From positions 89,215 through 153,214 of the forward strand of contig NZ_JAHLYS010000045.1 in the NCBI RefSeq assembly GCF_025128055.1: a DNA stretch of 64,000 bases, given 5' to 3'. Below are positions 23,566 through 33,375 of this stretch, in pieces. Every line of letters begins with the position of its first letter. Positions within the stretch are counted from its first letter, which is position 1. The position numbers were made by a program, and so were the translations under genes. Source of the DNA: Synechococcus sp. CS-1329 (GTDB taxonomy: Bacteria > Cyanobacteriota > Cyanobacteriia > PCC-6307 > Cyanobiaceae). Below the pieces are notes generated by a model that was given only the letters and a program-made list of their open reading frames with translations, did no database searches and had not been told where the DNA came from.

Positions 23566-24843
23566 TCAGGCGGGGGAATGGGTGGGATCGAGGCGACGCT
23601 CCAGGGCCCGGCTGCCCAGCCCGAGGGCGGCGCAGCAGCACCAGAACAGCACAGCCAGGGTGAGATACACCTCAGCGTTCTTGCCCAGGAACTCGGGATT
23701 GGCCATCACGGTACGGGCCGTGCCGAGCAGGTCGAGCAGGCCGATCAGTGACAGCAGTGTGGTGTCCTGCAGCAGCGAGATGAATTGCCCCACCGCCGCC
23801 GGCAGGGCGATGCGCAGGGCCTGGGGCAACACCACCCGCTGCAGGGCCTGGGGCATCGAGAGCCCCAGGGAACGGGCGGCCTCCAGCTGGCCGGGGGGGA
23901 CAGCGGAGAGGCCGGCGCGCACCGCCTCGGCCAGGTAGGCCCCGCAGAAGAAGGTGAGCACCCAGGCGGCCCGCCAGACCCGATCCGGCGCCCAGCCGCC
24001 GGGGAGCATGTAGCCAAGAATGTTCTGGCCCAGGAACAGCAGGGTGATCAGCGGTGCACCGCGGATGAACTCGATGTAGAGCACCGAGCTCCAGCGCAGC
24101 AACGGCAGGTCGCTGCGGCGCCCGAGCGCCACCACCACGCCGATCGGAAAGCTCAGCAGGATCGCGAAGCTGGCCATCAACAGGGTGAGCAGCAGGCCGC
24201 CCCAGTTGGAGGGGGACACCTGGGACATCCCCAGGCCGCCAGCGATCAGCACCATGCCCAGCAGGTAGAGCAGCGGCCAGCTGAGGGGCACCAGCTTCAG
24301 CAGCCGCGGCGGCCAGCTGCGGCCCCAGTGGCCGGCGATCCAGCGCATGGCCACCAGCAGGCCGGTGATCGCCCACCAGCGCACCTGCAGGGGGAAGCCC
24401 AGGGCCAGGGCCGCCGGCAGCCAGGCCGCCAGGAAGCCGAGCAGCGCCACCGCCAGGCGGTCGTTGAAGGGCCAGAGCTCACCGCTGCGATCCGCCCGTG
24501 GGAAAGCCCGCAGCAGACCCCAGCTCAGGCCGCTGAGGGCCGCCACCAGCACCACCAGCAGCCAGAGGCGCCACTGCTGCTCGATGGGGTAACGGCCGAC
24601 GGCGAAGAGGGTGGTGTTGACCTGGATCACGGCCCACTGGGCCTGGCCGAAGGCCCAGCGCAGCAGACCCACTGCCGAGGCCAGGATCAACAGGATCAGC
24701 AGCGCCGAGACCAGACCGTCGCCGCGGCTGGCGAACAGTTCCTGGCGCAGGACACCGGCCCAGCTGCGCTGAACCGATGGCGGTGCCGGACTGGCAGGCC
24801 GCAGGGGCGGGGTGGTGGCGGAGCCGGGGGGTAGGGCGGTCAC
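23566..24843 (-). CDS. Amino-acid ABC transporter permease (AapM/NatH type)
   Basis: This 425-residue inner-membrane protein has a long N-terminal region with several helices and a C-terminal transport domain. Its coupling motif is EAVRAGLSAVPPGQLEAARSLGLS, followed by QALRIALPAAVGQFISLLQDTTL. Extended permeases of this type occur in Aap/Nat systems, whereas simple glutamine permeases have ~220 residues. It pairs with the 329-residue permease encoded just upstream, forming the heterodimeric channel. Confidence 0.92.
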   Translation of the reverse strand: MTALPPGSATTPPLRPASPAPPSVQRSWAGVLRQELFASRGDGLVSALLILLILASAVGLLRWAFGQAQWAVIQVNTTLFAVGRYPIEQQWRLWLLVVLVAALSGLSWGLLRAFPRADRSGELWPFNDRLAVALLGFLAAWLPAALALGFPLQVRWWAITGLLVAMRWIAGHWGRSWPPRLLKLVPLSWPLLYLLGMVLIAGGLGMSQVSPSNWGGLLLTLLMASFAILLSFPIGVVVALGRRSDLPLLRWSSVLYIEFIRGAPLITLLFLGQNILGYMLPGGWAPDRVWRAAWVLTFFCGAYLAEAVRAGLSAVPPGQLEAARSLGLSMPQALQRVVLPQALRIALPAAVGQFISLLQDTTLLSLIGLLDLLGTARTVMANPEFLGKNAEVYLTLAVLFWCCCAALGLGSRALERRLDPTHSPA

Positions 24844-24847
24844 CGGC

Positions 24848-25837
24848 TCAGCGCTCCCGGATCTGCACCAGCTGGTTCACACCGTTCATCACAGCGGAGA
24901 TCAGCAGATCGATGATCAGGTAGGAGCCCAGCAGCAGCAGGAACACCTCGAGGGCCCGGCCGGTCTGGTTGAGGGTGGTTTCTGAAACGGAGTACAGATC
25001 CACGTAGCCCACCGCCACGGCCAGGGCGGAATTCTTGGCCAGGGAGATGTACTGGCTGTTGAGGCCGGGCACGATCACCCTCAGGGCCTGGGGCAGCACC
25101 ACCGAGCGCATGCTCGCGCTCCAGTGCAGGCCCAGGGAGGTGGCCGCCTCCCACTGACCCTGCGGCACCGAGGCGATGCCACCCCGCACCACTTCAGCGA
25201 TGAACGCACCGCTGTAGGTGATCAGGCCAGTGAGCAGGGCTGTGAACTCCACCGACAGGCGCAGGGGGGCCTGCCAGACCCCATTGACCAGCTCCGGGCC
25301 CTGCCAACTGAAGCCCTGGGCGAACCAGGCCAGGTACAACCCCGATTTCGAGACGACGACGCCGGGCAGCTGAAAGGCGGCGGTGCCGTTGGGCAGAGCC
25401 AGAAACACCACGAAGTACCAGAACAGCAGTTGGAGGAGCAGGGGGATGTTTCGGATCACCTCCACATAGACCCGGGCCAGCCGCCGCAGCAGCCCATTGC
25501 TGCTGAAGGAGGCCATGCCCACCGCCGTGCCCAGCAGAGTGGCCCCCACCAGACCCACCACAATCACCCGCAGGCTGTTCACCAGCCCCACCAGCAGGGC
25601 ACGCCAGTAGGGCATCGAGGCGTCGAAGGGAATCAGGCTCTCGGCCACATCGAAACTGGCCGGCTGGCCCAGCCAGCGCCAGCTCAGCAACAGCCCGGCG
25701 CCGGTGAGGTTGCGCACCAGGTTGCCCACCAGCAGGCTGATCACCAGCAGCAGCACCAGGCCCACCACCGCCTGGACGATCCAGGGCACCACCCGGCGAT
25801 CACGCCACCAGGGAATTCGCTCGAAGGTGCCGCTCAA
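24848..25837 (-). CDS. Amino-acid ABC transporter permease (AapQ/NatG type)
   Basis: The 329-residue membrane protein has an N-terminal helix (VVPWIVQAVVGLVLLLVISLLVG), a periplasmic stretch, and the transport domain. The coupling loop is EVVRGGIASVPQGQWEAATSLGLH, followed by LPQALRVIVPGLNSQYISLAKNSALAVAVGY as usual for polar amino-acid permeases. Its start overlaps the stop of the binding-protein gene, so translation is probably coupled. Confidence 0.93.
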   Translation of the reverse strand: MSGTFERIPWWRDRRVVPWIVQAVVGLVLLLVISLLVGNLVRNLTGAGLLLSWRWLGQPASFDVAESLIPFDASMPYWRALLVGLVNSLRVIVVGLVGATLLGTAVGMASFSSNGLLRRLARVYVEVIRNIPLLLQLLFWYFVVFLALPNGTAAFQLPGVVVSKSGLYLAWFAQGFSWQGPELVNGVWQAPLRLSVEFTALLTGLITYSGAFIAEVVRGGIASVPQGQWEAATSLGLHWSASMRSVVLPQALRVIVPGLNSQYISLAKNSALAVAVGYVDLYSVSETTLNQTGRALEVFLLLLGSYLIIDLLISAVMNGVNQLVQIRER

Positions 25838-26904
25838 CGGAAGGGAGGCGAATAGATCAGGCCGCCCTCGGTCCAGAGGCGGTTCTCAGCCCGCTCCAGC
25901 TTGAGTGGCGAGCCGGTGCCCACGTTGCGCTCGAAGATTTCGCCGTAGTTGCCCACCGCCGCGATCGTCTTGGGAACGAAATCGGCCGGCAGACCCAGTT
26001 GCTTGCCGAAATCACCCTCCACCCCCAGGAAGCGACGCAGGTCGGCCTGGTTGGTGTTGGCCTTGGCTTCGGCCACCTTGGCGGCCACATTGGCCTTGGT
26101 GATACCCAGCTCTTCGGCCTGGAAGAGGGCGAAGACCGTCCAGCGCATGGCATCGGCCCAGGCGGGGTCGCCATTGACGCTGGCGGGGGTGAGCGGTTCC
26201 TTGCTCATCACCACCGGCAGGAGGGTGTGCTGATCGGGGTTCGGGAAGCTGCTGCGCTTGGCCGCCAGCTGGGAGCGGTCGCTGGTGACGGCCACGCAAC
26301 GGCCCCCCAGGTAGGCCGCATAGGTCTGGTCACCGGTCTGGAACTTGAGCGGGGTGTAGGAGATGCCCTGCTCGCGCATGCGGTCGGCCAGGTTGAGCTC
26401 GGTGGTGGTGCCGCTCTCCACGCAGATCGGCTTGCCGTCGAGATCCTGGAGGGTGGTGGCACCACTGGCCACCGGCACCATCACCCCCTGACCGTCGTAG
26501 AAGGTGGTTGGACCGAAGGAAATGCCGTTGCCGCCGGCCGAATCGCGGCTGAGGGTCATGGTGGTGTTGCGGGCCAGCATGTCCACTTCCCCGCTGGCCA
26601 GGGCGGCGAAGCGCTCACTGGAGTTGAGGTCGCGGAATTCCACCTTGGCCGGGTCGCCCAGCACCGCCGCCGCCACGGCGCGGCAGGTGTCGGCATCGAG
26701 GCCGCTGTAGGTGCCATCGGGGCCGAGGAAGCTGAAGCCGGGCAGCTTGCCGTCCACCCCACAGACCAGTTTGCCGCGGCCACGGATGGTGGAGAGCTTG
26801 ACGCTCTGGACACCGCCGCCGCTGCCGCTGTCATCGGCGCAACCACCGAGGGCGAAGGCCAGCAGCAGGGGCAGGGCGAGGAGCCAGCGGGGCGAGGGTT
26901 GCAT
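25834..26904 (-). CDS. Amino-acid ABC transporter substrate-binding lipoprotein (AapJ/NatF type)
   Basis: The 356-residue binding protein begins with a lipoprotein signal (LLALPLLLAFALGGC, Cys about residue 22). It then shows the type-2 periplasmic fold of the AapJ family: RGKLVCGVDGKLPGFSF, YSGLDADTCRAVAAAVLGD, EVDMLARNTTMTLSRD, and the C-terminal KTIAAVGNYGEIFERNVG. In characterised systems it captures acidic and neutral L-amino acids. It is first in the four-gene operon. No NtcA site was seen in the 69 bp before the divergent ktrB. Confidence 0.94.
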   Translation of the reverse strand: MQPSPRWLLALPLLLAFALGGCADDSGSGGGVQSVKLSTIRGRGKLVCGVDGKLPGFSFLGPDGTYSGLDADTCRAVAAAVLGDPAKVEFRDLNSSERFAALASGEVDMLARNTTMTLSRDSAGGNGISFGPTTFYDGQGVMVPVASGATTLQDLDGKPICVESGTTTELNLADRMREQGISYTPLKFQTGDQTYAAYLGGRCVAVTSDRSQLAAKRSSFPNPDQHTLLPVVMSKEPLTPASVNGDPAWADAMRWTVFALFQAEELGITKANVAAKVAEAKANTNQADLRRFLGVEGDFGKQLGLPADFVPKTIAAVGNYGEIFERNVGTGSPLKLERAENRLWTEGGLIYSPPFR

Positions 26905-26973
26905 CTACAGGAGCCGAGCAGTGGGCGCAGTTTGCCAGCTCTGCCACGGACATGCCGCTAACCCGGGCTGATA

Positions 26974-28440
26974 ATGATGCGACTCCGGAATCGATGGGTG
27001 CCAGGCAGCGCCAGTTCCCCCTCCAGGCCATCCACCCCCGCCCCCACCAACCCCATCCGTGAACTGCTGGAGCCCTTCCAGCAACGCTGGACACGGCTGA
27101 CGGTGCCCCAGTTCACGGTGCTCACCGGCCTGCTGGTGATCGCCGTGGGCACCCTGCTGATGGCCCTGCCCGTGTTCTCCTCCGAACGCGTCGGTCTCTG
27201 GGAAGCGCTGTTCACGGTGATCTCCGCCATCACGGTGACCGGGCTGACGGTGGTGGATGTGGGTCAGGAGCTCACCTTCCCCGGGCAGGTGCTGCTGGCC
27301 CTGCTGATCCTCACCGGCGGCCTGGGGTTGATGGCCATCACCACCTTTCTGCAGGGTTTCGTGCAGCGGGGCTCGAGGTTGCGGCGGCGGCTGGATCGCG
27401 GCCGCGCCATGGACGAGTTCGGCGTGGGTGGCATCGGCAGCACCTTCCACTCGATCCTGATCACCGCCGCCTGGGTGATCGGCATCGGCACCCTGGTGCT
27501 CTACACCATCGGTTTCCGCGACATTCCCCTGCCGCGGGAGCGGCTGTGGGCGGCGCTGTTCCACTGCATCAGCGCCTACAACAACGCCGGCTTCGGGCTC
27601 TGGAGCGACAGCCTGATGGGCTACAGCGCCAACCCGGTGGTGAACCTGGTGATCATGGTGATGATCGTCTCGGGCGGGATCGGCTACCGGGTCACCAACG
27701 ACCTCTGGCAGAACCGCTTCAAGGTGCGCATGATCCGCAGCTTCAGCCTGCACACCCGCCTGGTGCTGCGCTGCACGATCGCTCTGATCCTGATCGGCGC
27801 CGCGGGGTTGCTGTTCACCGAGCACTTCACCCGCTCCAGCGGACTGACGCCGCTGCCCTGGTGGCAGGAAGTGCAAGTGGTGTTCTTTCAGTCGGTGAGC
27901 ACCCGCACCGCCGGCTTCAACACCGTGCACATCTCCGTGGAGGGAATCTCGGAAGCAGGCCTGCTGTTGATGATGACGTTGATGTTCATCGGCGCCAGCC
28001 CCGGCGGGACCGGCGGCGGCATCAAGACCACCACCTTCGCCAGCCTGGTGGCGGCCACCCGCTCCACCCTGCGGGGGGAGGACACGGTGGTGATCCGGCG
28101 CCGCACCATCTCCGACAAGGTGGTGCTGCGGGCGGTGGGGGTCACCCTGGCCTCGCTGCTGTTCGTCTTGCTGATGGCCCTGGTGCTGGGCCTGGATCGC
28201 GGCGTGAGCACCGAGGGGCAGGCGTTCTCCTTCCTGCAGAAGTTGTTCACCTGCATCTCCGCCTTCGCCACCGTGGGCCTGGATCTGGGGGTGACCGCCG
28301 AGCTGAACCGCTGGGGCCAGCTGGTGCTGATGGTGGGCATGTTCGTGGGGCGGATCGGCATCCTGCTGCTGCTCTCGGCGATCTTCGGCAGCCACCCCAC
28401 GTCGAAGATTTCGTATCAGCACGAGGAGCTCTACCTCTAA
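26974..28440 (+). CDS. ktrB: K+/Na+ uptake channel subunit KtrB (TrkH/NtpJ family)
   Basis: The 488-residue membrane protein has four M1-P-M2 repeats with filter-loop glycines in [32 protein letters not shown] and FATVGLDLG, plus the [15 protein letters not shown] gate loop. Ktr channels take up K+ and usually need the RCK-type regulator KtrA. No ktrA lies next to it in this window. It is divergent from the amino-acid transporter operon and is followed by pyrC. Confidence 0.93.
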   Translation: MMRLRNRWVPGSASSPSRPSTPAPTNPIRELLEPFQQRWTRLTVPQFTVLTGLLVIAVGTLLMALPVFSSERVGLWEALFTVISAITVTGLTVVDVGQELTFPGQVLLALLILTGGLGLMAITTFLQGFVQRGSRLRRRLDRGRAMDEFGVGGIGSTFHSILITAAWVIGIGTLVLYTIGFRDIPLPRERLWAALFHCISAYNNAGFGLWSDSLMGYSANPVVNLVIMVMIVSGGIGYRVTNDLWQNRFKVRMIRSFSLHTRLVLRCTIALILIGAAGLLFTEHFTRSSGLTPLPWWQEVQVVFFQSVSTRTAGFNTVHISVEGISEAGLLLMMTLMFIGASPGGTGGGIKTTTFASLVAATRSTLRGEDTVVIRRRTISDKVVLRAVGVTLASLLFVLLMALVLGLDRGVSTEGQAFSFLQKLFTCISAFATVGLDLGVTAELNRWGQLVLMVGMFVGRIGILLLLSAIFGSHPTSKISYQHEELYL

Positions 28441-28495
28441 GAGCACCTGCTCCGAGCTGTTGGAGCTCCAGGGAGGCCGAGCGCCGGGGCTGAGA

Positions 28496-29596
28496 ATGGG
28501 TCCATCTCTGCGCGAGCGCGGCTCCATGGCGGCCATTCCCCAGCAACTGCTGATCCGCCGCCCCGACGACTGGCATGTGCATCTGCGCGATGGCGCCATG
28601 CTGCGGGCCGTGGCGCCGGAAACAGCCCGGGTGTTCCGGCGGGCGATCGTGATGCCCAATCTGCTGCCACCGATCACCACTGCTGCTGCGGCAGCGGCCT
28701 ACCGGCAGCGCATCCTGGCGGCGGTGGACGCCAGCACTGGCTTCGAGCCCCTGATGACGGCCTATCTCACCGACACGATCGCGGCGAGTGAGCTGGAGCG
28801 GGGCTTCGCCGAGGGGGTGTTCACGGCCGCCAAGCTCTATCCGGCCCGGGCCACCACCAACGCCGAGGCCGGGGTCAGTGATCTGGCGCGCATCACGCCG
28901 GTGCTGGAGGCGATGGAGCGGATCGGCATGCCGCTGCTGATCCACGGCGAGGTGACCGATCCCGACGTGGATGTTTTCGACCGGGAGGCCGTGTTCATCG
29001 AGCGCCATCTTGAGCCTCTGCTGCAGCGCCACCAGGGGCTGAAGGTGGTGTTCGAGCACATCACCACCTCCGAAGCCGTGGCCTTCGTGGCAGCGGGGCC
29101 CCCCACCCTGGCCGCCACGATCACGCCCCACCACCTGCAGATCAACCGCAACGCCATGTTCCAGGGCGGGTTGCGGCCAGACGCCTACTGCCTGCCGGTG
29201 GCCAAGCGGGAACTGCACCGCATCGCCCTGCGCGGGGCTGCCACCTCAGGAGAGCCGCGCTTCTTCCTGGGCACCGATTCGGCGCCCCACTCGCGCCAGG
29301 CGAAAGAGTCGGCCTGCGGCTGCGCCGGCATCTTCAATGCCCCCCACGCCCTTGAGAGCTACGCCCAGGTGTTCGAGCAGGAGGGCGCCCTGGAGCGGCT
29401 GGAGGCCTTCGCCTCGGAGTTCGGGCCCCGCTTCTACGGCCTGCCGCTCAACGAGGACAGGATCGAACTGGTGCGCCAGCCCCTGGAGGTTCCCCTGAAG
29501 CTGGAGCTGGGGGGCCAGGGGGAGGTGGGGCAGCCTCTGGTGCCGTTTCAGGCCGGCGAGACCCTGTCCTGGCAGATCAAATTCACCAGCGATTGA
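28496..29596 (+). CDS. pyrC: Dihydroorotase
   Basis: This zinc amidohydrolase closes carbamoyl-aspartate to dihydroorotate. Metal and substrate residues are visible: [13 protein letters not shown] near the N-terminus, the carboxylated-Lys segment [12 protein letters not shown], the HGE motif in [16 protein letters not shown], and [13 protein letters not shown]. The ~366-residue length fits the class II (E. coli-like) enzyme. ATG 28496 is used; ATG 28526 just before the conserved region is equally possible. Confidence 0.94.
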   Translation: MGPSLRERGSMAAIPQQLLIRRPDDWHVHLRDGAMLRAVAPETARVFRRAIVMPNLLPPITTAAAAAAYRQRILAAVDASTGFEPLMTAYLTDTIAASELERGFAEGVFTAAKLYPARATTNAEAGVSDLARITPVLEAMERIGMPLLIHGEVTDPDVDVFDREAVFIERHLEPLLQRHQGLKVVFEHITTSEAVAFVAAGPPTLAATITPHHLQINRNAMFQGGLRPDAYCLPVAKRELHRIALRGAATSGEPRFFLGTDSAPHSRQAKESACGCAGIFNAPHALESYAQVFEQEGALERLEAFASEFGPRFYGLPLNEDRIELVRQPLEVPLKLELGGQGEVGQPLVPFQAGETLSWQIKFTSD

Positions 29597-29638
29597 TCTG
29601 GCGCAGGGGCTCAGGCGATTGGGCCCAGGCGATCCGGT

Positions 29639-31018
29639 TCAGGGGATCAGGCTGGTCTGGGCCGCCGGGCTGGGCACCAGGCCCAGGGCCCGGGCGAGGT
29701 GGGGCAGGCTGATGCCCTGGATGAACAGGTTGACCACCACCACGATGAAGATGATGCTCTCGGCGTTGCGGCTGAGTTCGTCGATGATGGCGGGGTCGAT
29801 GCCACGGATTCTGGGGATCGCCAGGCTGAGGTCATGGGCGAGGGCGAGGGGAACAGCGCCACGCAGGCCACACCACGACACCAGCATCGATTCCTTGAAG
29901 CTGAAGGGGGAGAATGGCTGAAACATCAGCACACTGATGGGGCGTGCCACCAGCATCAGCCCCAGGGCCGCAAGGATGCCGATCGGCAGGGCGTCGATCA
30001 GATCGGGGGGATAGACCAGCAGACCGAAAACCAGGAAGATCGTGATCTCCGTCATCGTGTTGAAGGGGAGCAGCACCTCCTGAATCGTGATGTGATTGAT
30101 CCCAGGCGAACGGTAGGTCGTGTTGGTGAGAAACAGCCCGGTCACGTAGATGGCAATGAATCCGGAACCCCCGAGCAAACTGGTCACGCCGTAGACCACA
30201 AACGCCACTGACATGGCCACCACCAGCAGCTGAGAGCGATCCTCCACCAGGTAGTTCACAACGAAGCGAGCCAGGTAGCCGAAGATGAAGCCCACCACCA
30301 GGCCGGCACCGATCTGCTGCAGAAAGAGCCTGATCTGAGTGAGCACCGTGCTCTCCAGGCTGGTGGTCCCGGCGGCGGCCCCGGCGCTCACGAAGATGCC
30401 CACCACCAGCCCGTAGAAAAGCAGGGCAGAGGGATCATTCACCGAAGATTCGAATTCCAGCAGGTGCTGCAGCCGCAGGGGAACCTGGCGCCGCACCGAT
30501 CGCAGCACACTCAAGGTGGCTCCCGCATCGGTGGAGCCCAGGCAGGCGGCGATCAGCATCGCGGCGCCGATCGGAATGGCTTCGACGCCCCCCAGGGTGA
30601 GGGAGTTGGCCCCGGGGGAGGCCAGGAACCAGATCACCCCACCCAGCAGCAGTGAAGACACCACCACCCCACCGATGGCCAGGATGATCCCGTATTCGAA
30701 GAATCCCCGGATTGCCGCCAGATCAGTCTTAAGCCCGGCGTAGAAGAGCAGCAGGGCCAGGCCCAGCAACTGAAAGTTCGCCGCCTGGGCATGGGTGATG
30801 CTGAGGCTGCTGACATTGATCGAGAGGCCCAGCAGCAGCACCCCGAGAATGGCTGGGATGCCGATCTTGGGTGAGAAGCGGCTGATGGCCAGAGTGCCGA
30901 GAAACAGAACTCCGATGAACAGCAGATGCGCCTGAATGGGGAATTCCAGTGCATTGGGCTGCTCCGTGGCAGCGCCAAGCAGGATCTGGCTCAGGCTGAG
31001 GGTTGGGGCAAGAAGCAT
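29639..31018 (-). CDS. Na+/H+ antiporter, CPA family (NhaP/NhaS-like)
   Basis: The ~459-residue protein has about 12 membrane helices with CPA antiporter features: LGVLLLGLSINVS, the paired-acid region LEFESSVNDPSALLFYGLVVG (Asn-Asp, an electroneutral-type pair) and SWCGLRGAVPLALAHDLSL. The frame is open to 31210, but the ATG at 31018 directly precedes the first helix and avoids overlap with pyrFE. It likely exchanges Na+ or K+ for H+ across the plasma or thylakoid membrane. Confidence 0.9.
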   Translation of the reverse strand: MLLAPTLSLSQILLGAATEQPNALEFPIQAHLLFIGVLFLGTLAISRFSPKIGIPAILGVLLLGLSINVSSLSITHAQAANFQLLGLALLLFYAGLKTDLAAIRGFFEYGIILAIGGVVVSSLLLGGVIWFLASPGANSLTLGGVEAIPIGAAMLIAACLGSTDAGATLSVLRSVRRQVPLRLQHLLEFESSVNDPSALLFYGLVVGIFVSAGAAAGTTSLESTVLTQIRLFLQQIGAGLVVGFIFGYLARFVVNYLVEDRSQLLVVAMSVAFVVYGVTSLLGGSGFIAIYVTGLFLTNTTYRSPGINHITIQEVLLPFNTMTEITIFLVFGLLVYPPDLIDALPIGILAALGLMLVARPISVLMFQPFSPFSFKESMLVSWCGLRGAVPLALAHDLSLAIPRIRGIDPAIIDELSRNAESIIFIVVVVNLFIQGISLPHLARALGLVPSPAAQTSLIP

Positions 31019-31025
31019 CCGCGAA

Positions 31026-32579
31026 TCAACGGCAGGGCAAGGTGGATTGGGTGGGGGCCGCCAGCAGATCGGCCTGGTCCTGGCTGAGGCGATTGGCCGC
31101 ACGCAGGGAACTGGTGATGCGCTCGATGCCCACCACCGCATGGCAGGCATAGCCCTGGGCCTCCAGACGGGCGATGGCCTGGCCGCCGTGGTCGATGAAC
31201 ACCACCACATCGCGCACCTTCAGGCCCGACGACTCCAGCTTGGCGATGCCCTCCAGCACGCTGCCACCGGTGATCAGAATGTCATCGACGACCACGACGG
31301 TTTCGCCCTCCTCGAAATCCCCTTCGATCAGGCGGCGGGCCCCGTGGGCCTTGACCTCCTTGCGCGGATAGATCAAGGGCACATGCAGTTGCAGCGACAG
31401 TCCTGTGGCGGTGGGCAGGGATCCATAGGGGATACCGGCGATGCGGTCGAATTGCAGCTGGGCCAGGGGCTGGGCATAGGCATGCAGCACCCGGTGAAAC
31501 AAATTGGGATCAGAGATGATCCGGCGCAGATCAATGTAGTAATTGAAGACGGCACCGGAGGCCTGCACGTACTCTCCGAAGAGCAGGCAGCCGATATCAA
31601 ACAGATCCACCAGCAGCTCATCGAGGCGCTGGTCGTCCAGGCGCTGATCTTCGAGCCGCCCCAGCTCAAGGACCTCGGCAGCGGAGGGTGCGCTGGCAGT
31701 GGTCGTTGGCGCCGCTGATCCGCCGCGGGGCGTCGGCAGCCAGAGATCACAGCGATCGGCCGTGCCGCCGTCCCAGTTCGCCCGCATCGTCTCGATCTGC
31801 TGGCGCAGGGCCCTGGTGCCCGCCGCCATGCCCTCCTCCACCAGCAGGTGCTGGGGGAGCGGCAGCAGCAGGCCATCGGCTGAACTGTTGAGGCCCGCCT
31901 GCAGCAGGGCCTCCAGCCGCTCTTCCTCGCCCCAGAGGCTGCGCAGGATCAAGAAGCGCTCCGGGGCTTCCCGCCGCACCCGTGCCAGCACGGCCGGATC
32001 GCTGGTGCCCACCTCCAGCAGCAGGTGCTCCGGGGTGCCCCAGAGCTGGGTCTCCCGCACGATCGTGATGTAGAGGGGGTCGTCTTCGTTGGGGTGGTGC
32101 TGCACCACCCGGGCCCCGGGATTGGAACTGTGGCAGGTGAGCACCACCGCCCGGTCGGGATAGAGCAGAAAGGGGGCGGCGATGTCCTGCCCCGCCAGCG
32201 GCGAGAGGGTGACCGCATCGACGCCGAGGTCACGGAAGAGGTAGTGGGCCAGGGCCGAGGAGCTGTTCAGATCGCCATGCTTGGCATCGAGAATCAGCGG
32301 CAGCTCCAGCGGCACCAGCTCACGCACCTCCCGCAGCAGCTCCAGGCCGATGGGCCCCAGGGCCTGGTAGAAACCCAGGCTCGGCTTGTAGGCGCAGACG
32401 CTGTCGGAGGTGGCTTCGATCACCGCCTTGATCCAGCGGCGGGCCTGGGCCAGGAACGAGCCGCTGCCGGCGTTGTGGCGCGTCCAGGTCTGAAGCATCT
32501 CCGGGTTGGGATCCAAGCCGGTGATGAGCAGCGACTGGCGGCTGGCCATCGCTTCGGTGAGTTTGACGAAAAAGCTCAT
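31026..32579 (-). CDS. Bifunctional OMP decarboxylase / orotate phosphoribosyltransferase (PyrF-PyrE fusion)
   Basis: The 517-residue protein carries the last two steps of UMP synthesis. Residues 1-~280 are the decarboxylase: ITGLDPNPEML, YKPSLGFYQALG, and the catalytic ILDAKHGDLNSSS with its Lys/Asp pair. Residues ~320-517 are the phosphoribosyltransferase with IAGIPYGSLPTATGLSL, IYPRKEVKAHG and the PRPP loop VVVVDDILITGGSVLE. The decarboxylase-first order is the reverse of animal UMP synthase and is known from cyanobacteria and kinetoplastids. It lies 7 bp upstream of the antiporter gene. Confidence 0.94.
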   Translation of the reverse strand: MSFFVKLTEAMASRQSLLITGLDPNPEMLQTWTRHNAGSGSFLAQARRWIKAVIEATSDSVCAYKPSLGFYQALGPIGLELLREVRELVPLELPLILDAKHGDLNSSSALAHYLFRDLGVDAVTLSPLAGQDIAAPFLLYPDRAVVLTCHSSNPGARVVQHHPNEDDPLYITIVRETQLWGTPEHLLLEVGTSDPAVLARVRREAPERFLILRSLWGEEERLEALLQAGLNSSADGLLLPLPQHLLVEEGMAAGTRALRQQIETMRANWDGGTADRCDLWLPTPRGGSAAPTTTASAPSAAEVLELGRLEDQRLDDQRLDELLVDLFDIGCLLFGEYVQASGAVFNYYIDLRRIISDPNLFHRVLHAYAQPLAQLQFDRIAGIPYGSLPTATGLSLQLHVPLIYPRKEVKAHGARRLIEGDFEEGETVVVVDDILITGGSVLEGIAKLESSGLKVRDVVVFIDHGGQAIARLEAQGYACHAVVGIERITSSLRAANRLSQDQADLLAAPTQSTLPCR

Positions 32580-32628
32580 GGCCCCTGCCCCTGGGTCAGC
32601 ATGGCAGTGCAGGCCACCCCCCGGCCGC

Positions 32629-33375
32629 TCAACCCCGCGCCAGGTGGTTCATGCGGCTGATCAAGCTGGAGGGAATCTCCTTCGGGCAGACGGCTGAGCA
32701 CTCCAGCTGGTTGCCGCAGGTGCCAAAGCCCTCCGCCACCATCTGCTCGCGCAGGCGCAGGGAGCGCTGCTGGGCCTCGGGCTGACCCTGGGGCAGCAGC
32801 TCGAGATGGGCCAGCTTGGCCGCCACGAACAGGCTGGCCGAAGCATTGGGACAGGCCGCCACGCAGGCGCCGCAGCCAATGCAGCTGGCGGCCTCAAAGG
32901 CCTGGGCGGCCTGCTCCCGAGCCACGGGCAGGGCATTGGCCTCCGGCGCGCTGCCGATGTTCACCGACAGGTAGCCCCCGGCCATCAGCAACCGATCGAA
33001 GGCAGAGCGGTCCACCACCAGGTCCTGGATCAGGGGGAAGGCGCGGGCCCGCCAGGGCTCGAGGGTGAGGGTCTGGCCATCGCTGAAGTCGCGTAGATAG
33101 AGCTGGCAGACGGCGGTGCCGCTGCGGGGCCCGTGGGCCTGGCCGTTGATCAGGAAGCCGCAGGACCCGCAGATGCCCTCGCGGCAGTCGTGGTCGAAGG
33201 ACACCGGCCGCTCGCCCGCCAGCAGCAGCTGTTGGTTGAGCCGATCGAGGGCCTCCAGCAGGGAAAGGTCGGGGCTCAGGTCCTTGAGCGGATAGGTGAG
33301 AAAGCCGCCGCCGGGCTGATCCTGACGCTGTCGCCAGATCCGCAGGCGCAGGTTGATGCTGGTGGGGCCACTCAT
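32629..33375 (-). CDS. sdhB: Succinate dehydrogenase/fumarate reductase iron-sulfur subunit
   Basis: This ~248-residue subunit carries electrons from the flavin to quinone. Cluster ligands are visible: the plant-type [2Fe-2S] CREGICGSCG with a later VCQLY Cys, and the C-terminal CIGCGACVAACP with the CGNQLECSAVCP segment for the 4Fe/3Fe clusters. The frame is open to 33456, but ATG 33375 overlaps the sdhA stop and fits homologues. It is last in the sdhCAB operon. Confidence 0.94.
   Translation of the reverse strand: MSGPTSINLRLRIWRQRQDQPGGGFLTYPLKDLSPDLSLLEALDRLNQQLLLAGERPVSFDHDCREGICGSCGFLINGQAHGPRSGTAVCQLYLRDFSDGQTLTLEPWRARAFPLIQDLVVDRSAFDRLLMAGGYLSVNIGSAPEANALPVAREQAAQAFEAASCIGCGACVAACPNASASLFVAAKLAHLELLPQGQPEAQQRSLRLREQMVAEGFGTCGNQLECSAVCPKEIPSSLISRMNHLARG

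Noticed and set aside
26905..28680. 591-codon minus-strand frame opposite ktrB and pyrC
   Set aside because: It spans two well-supported plus-strand genes and has only low-complexity His/Gln-rich content.
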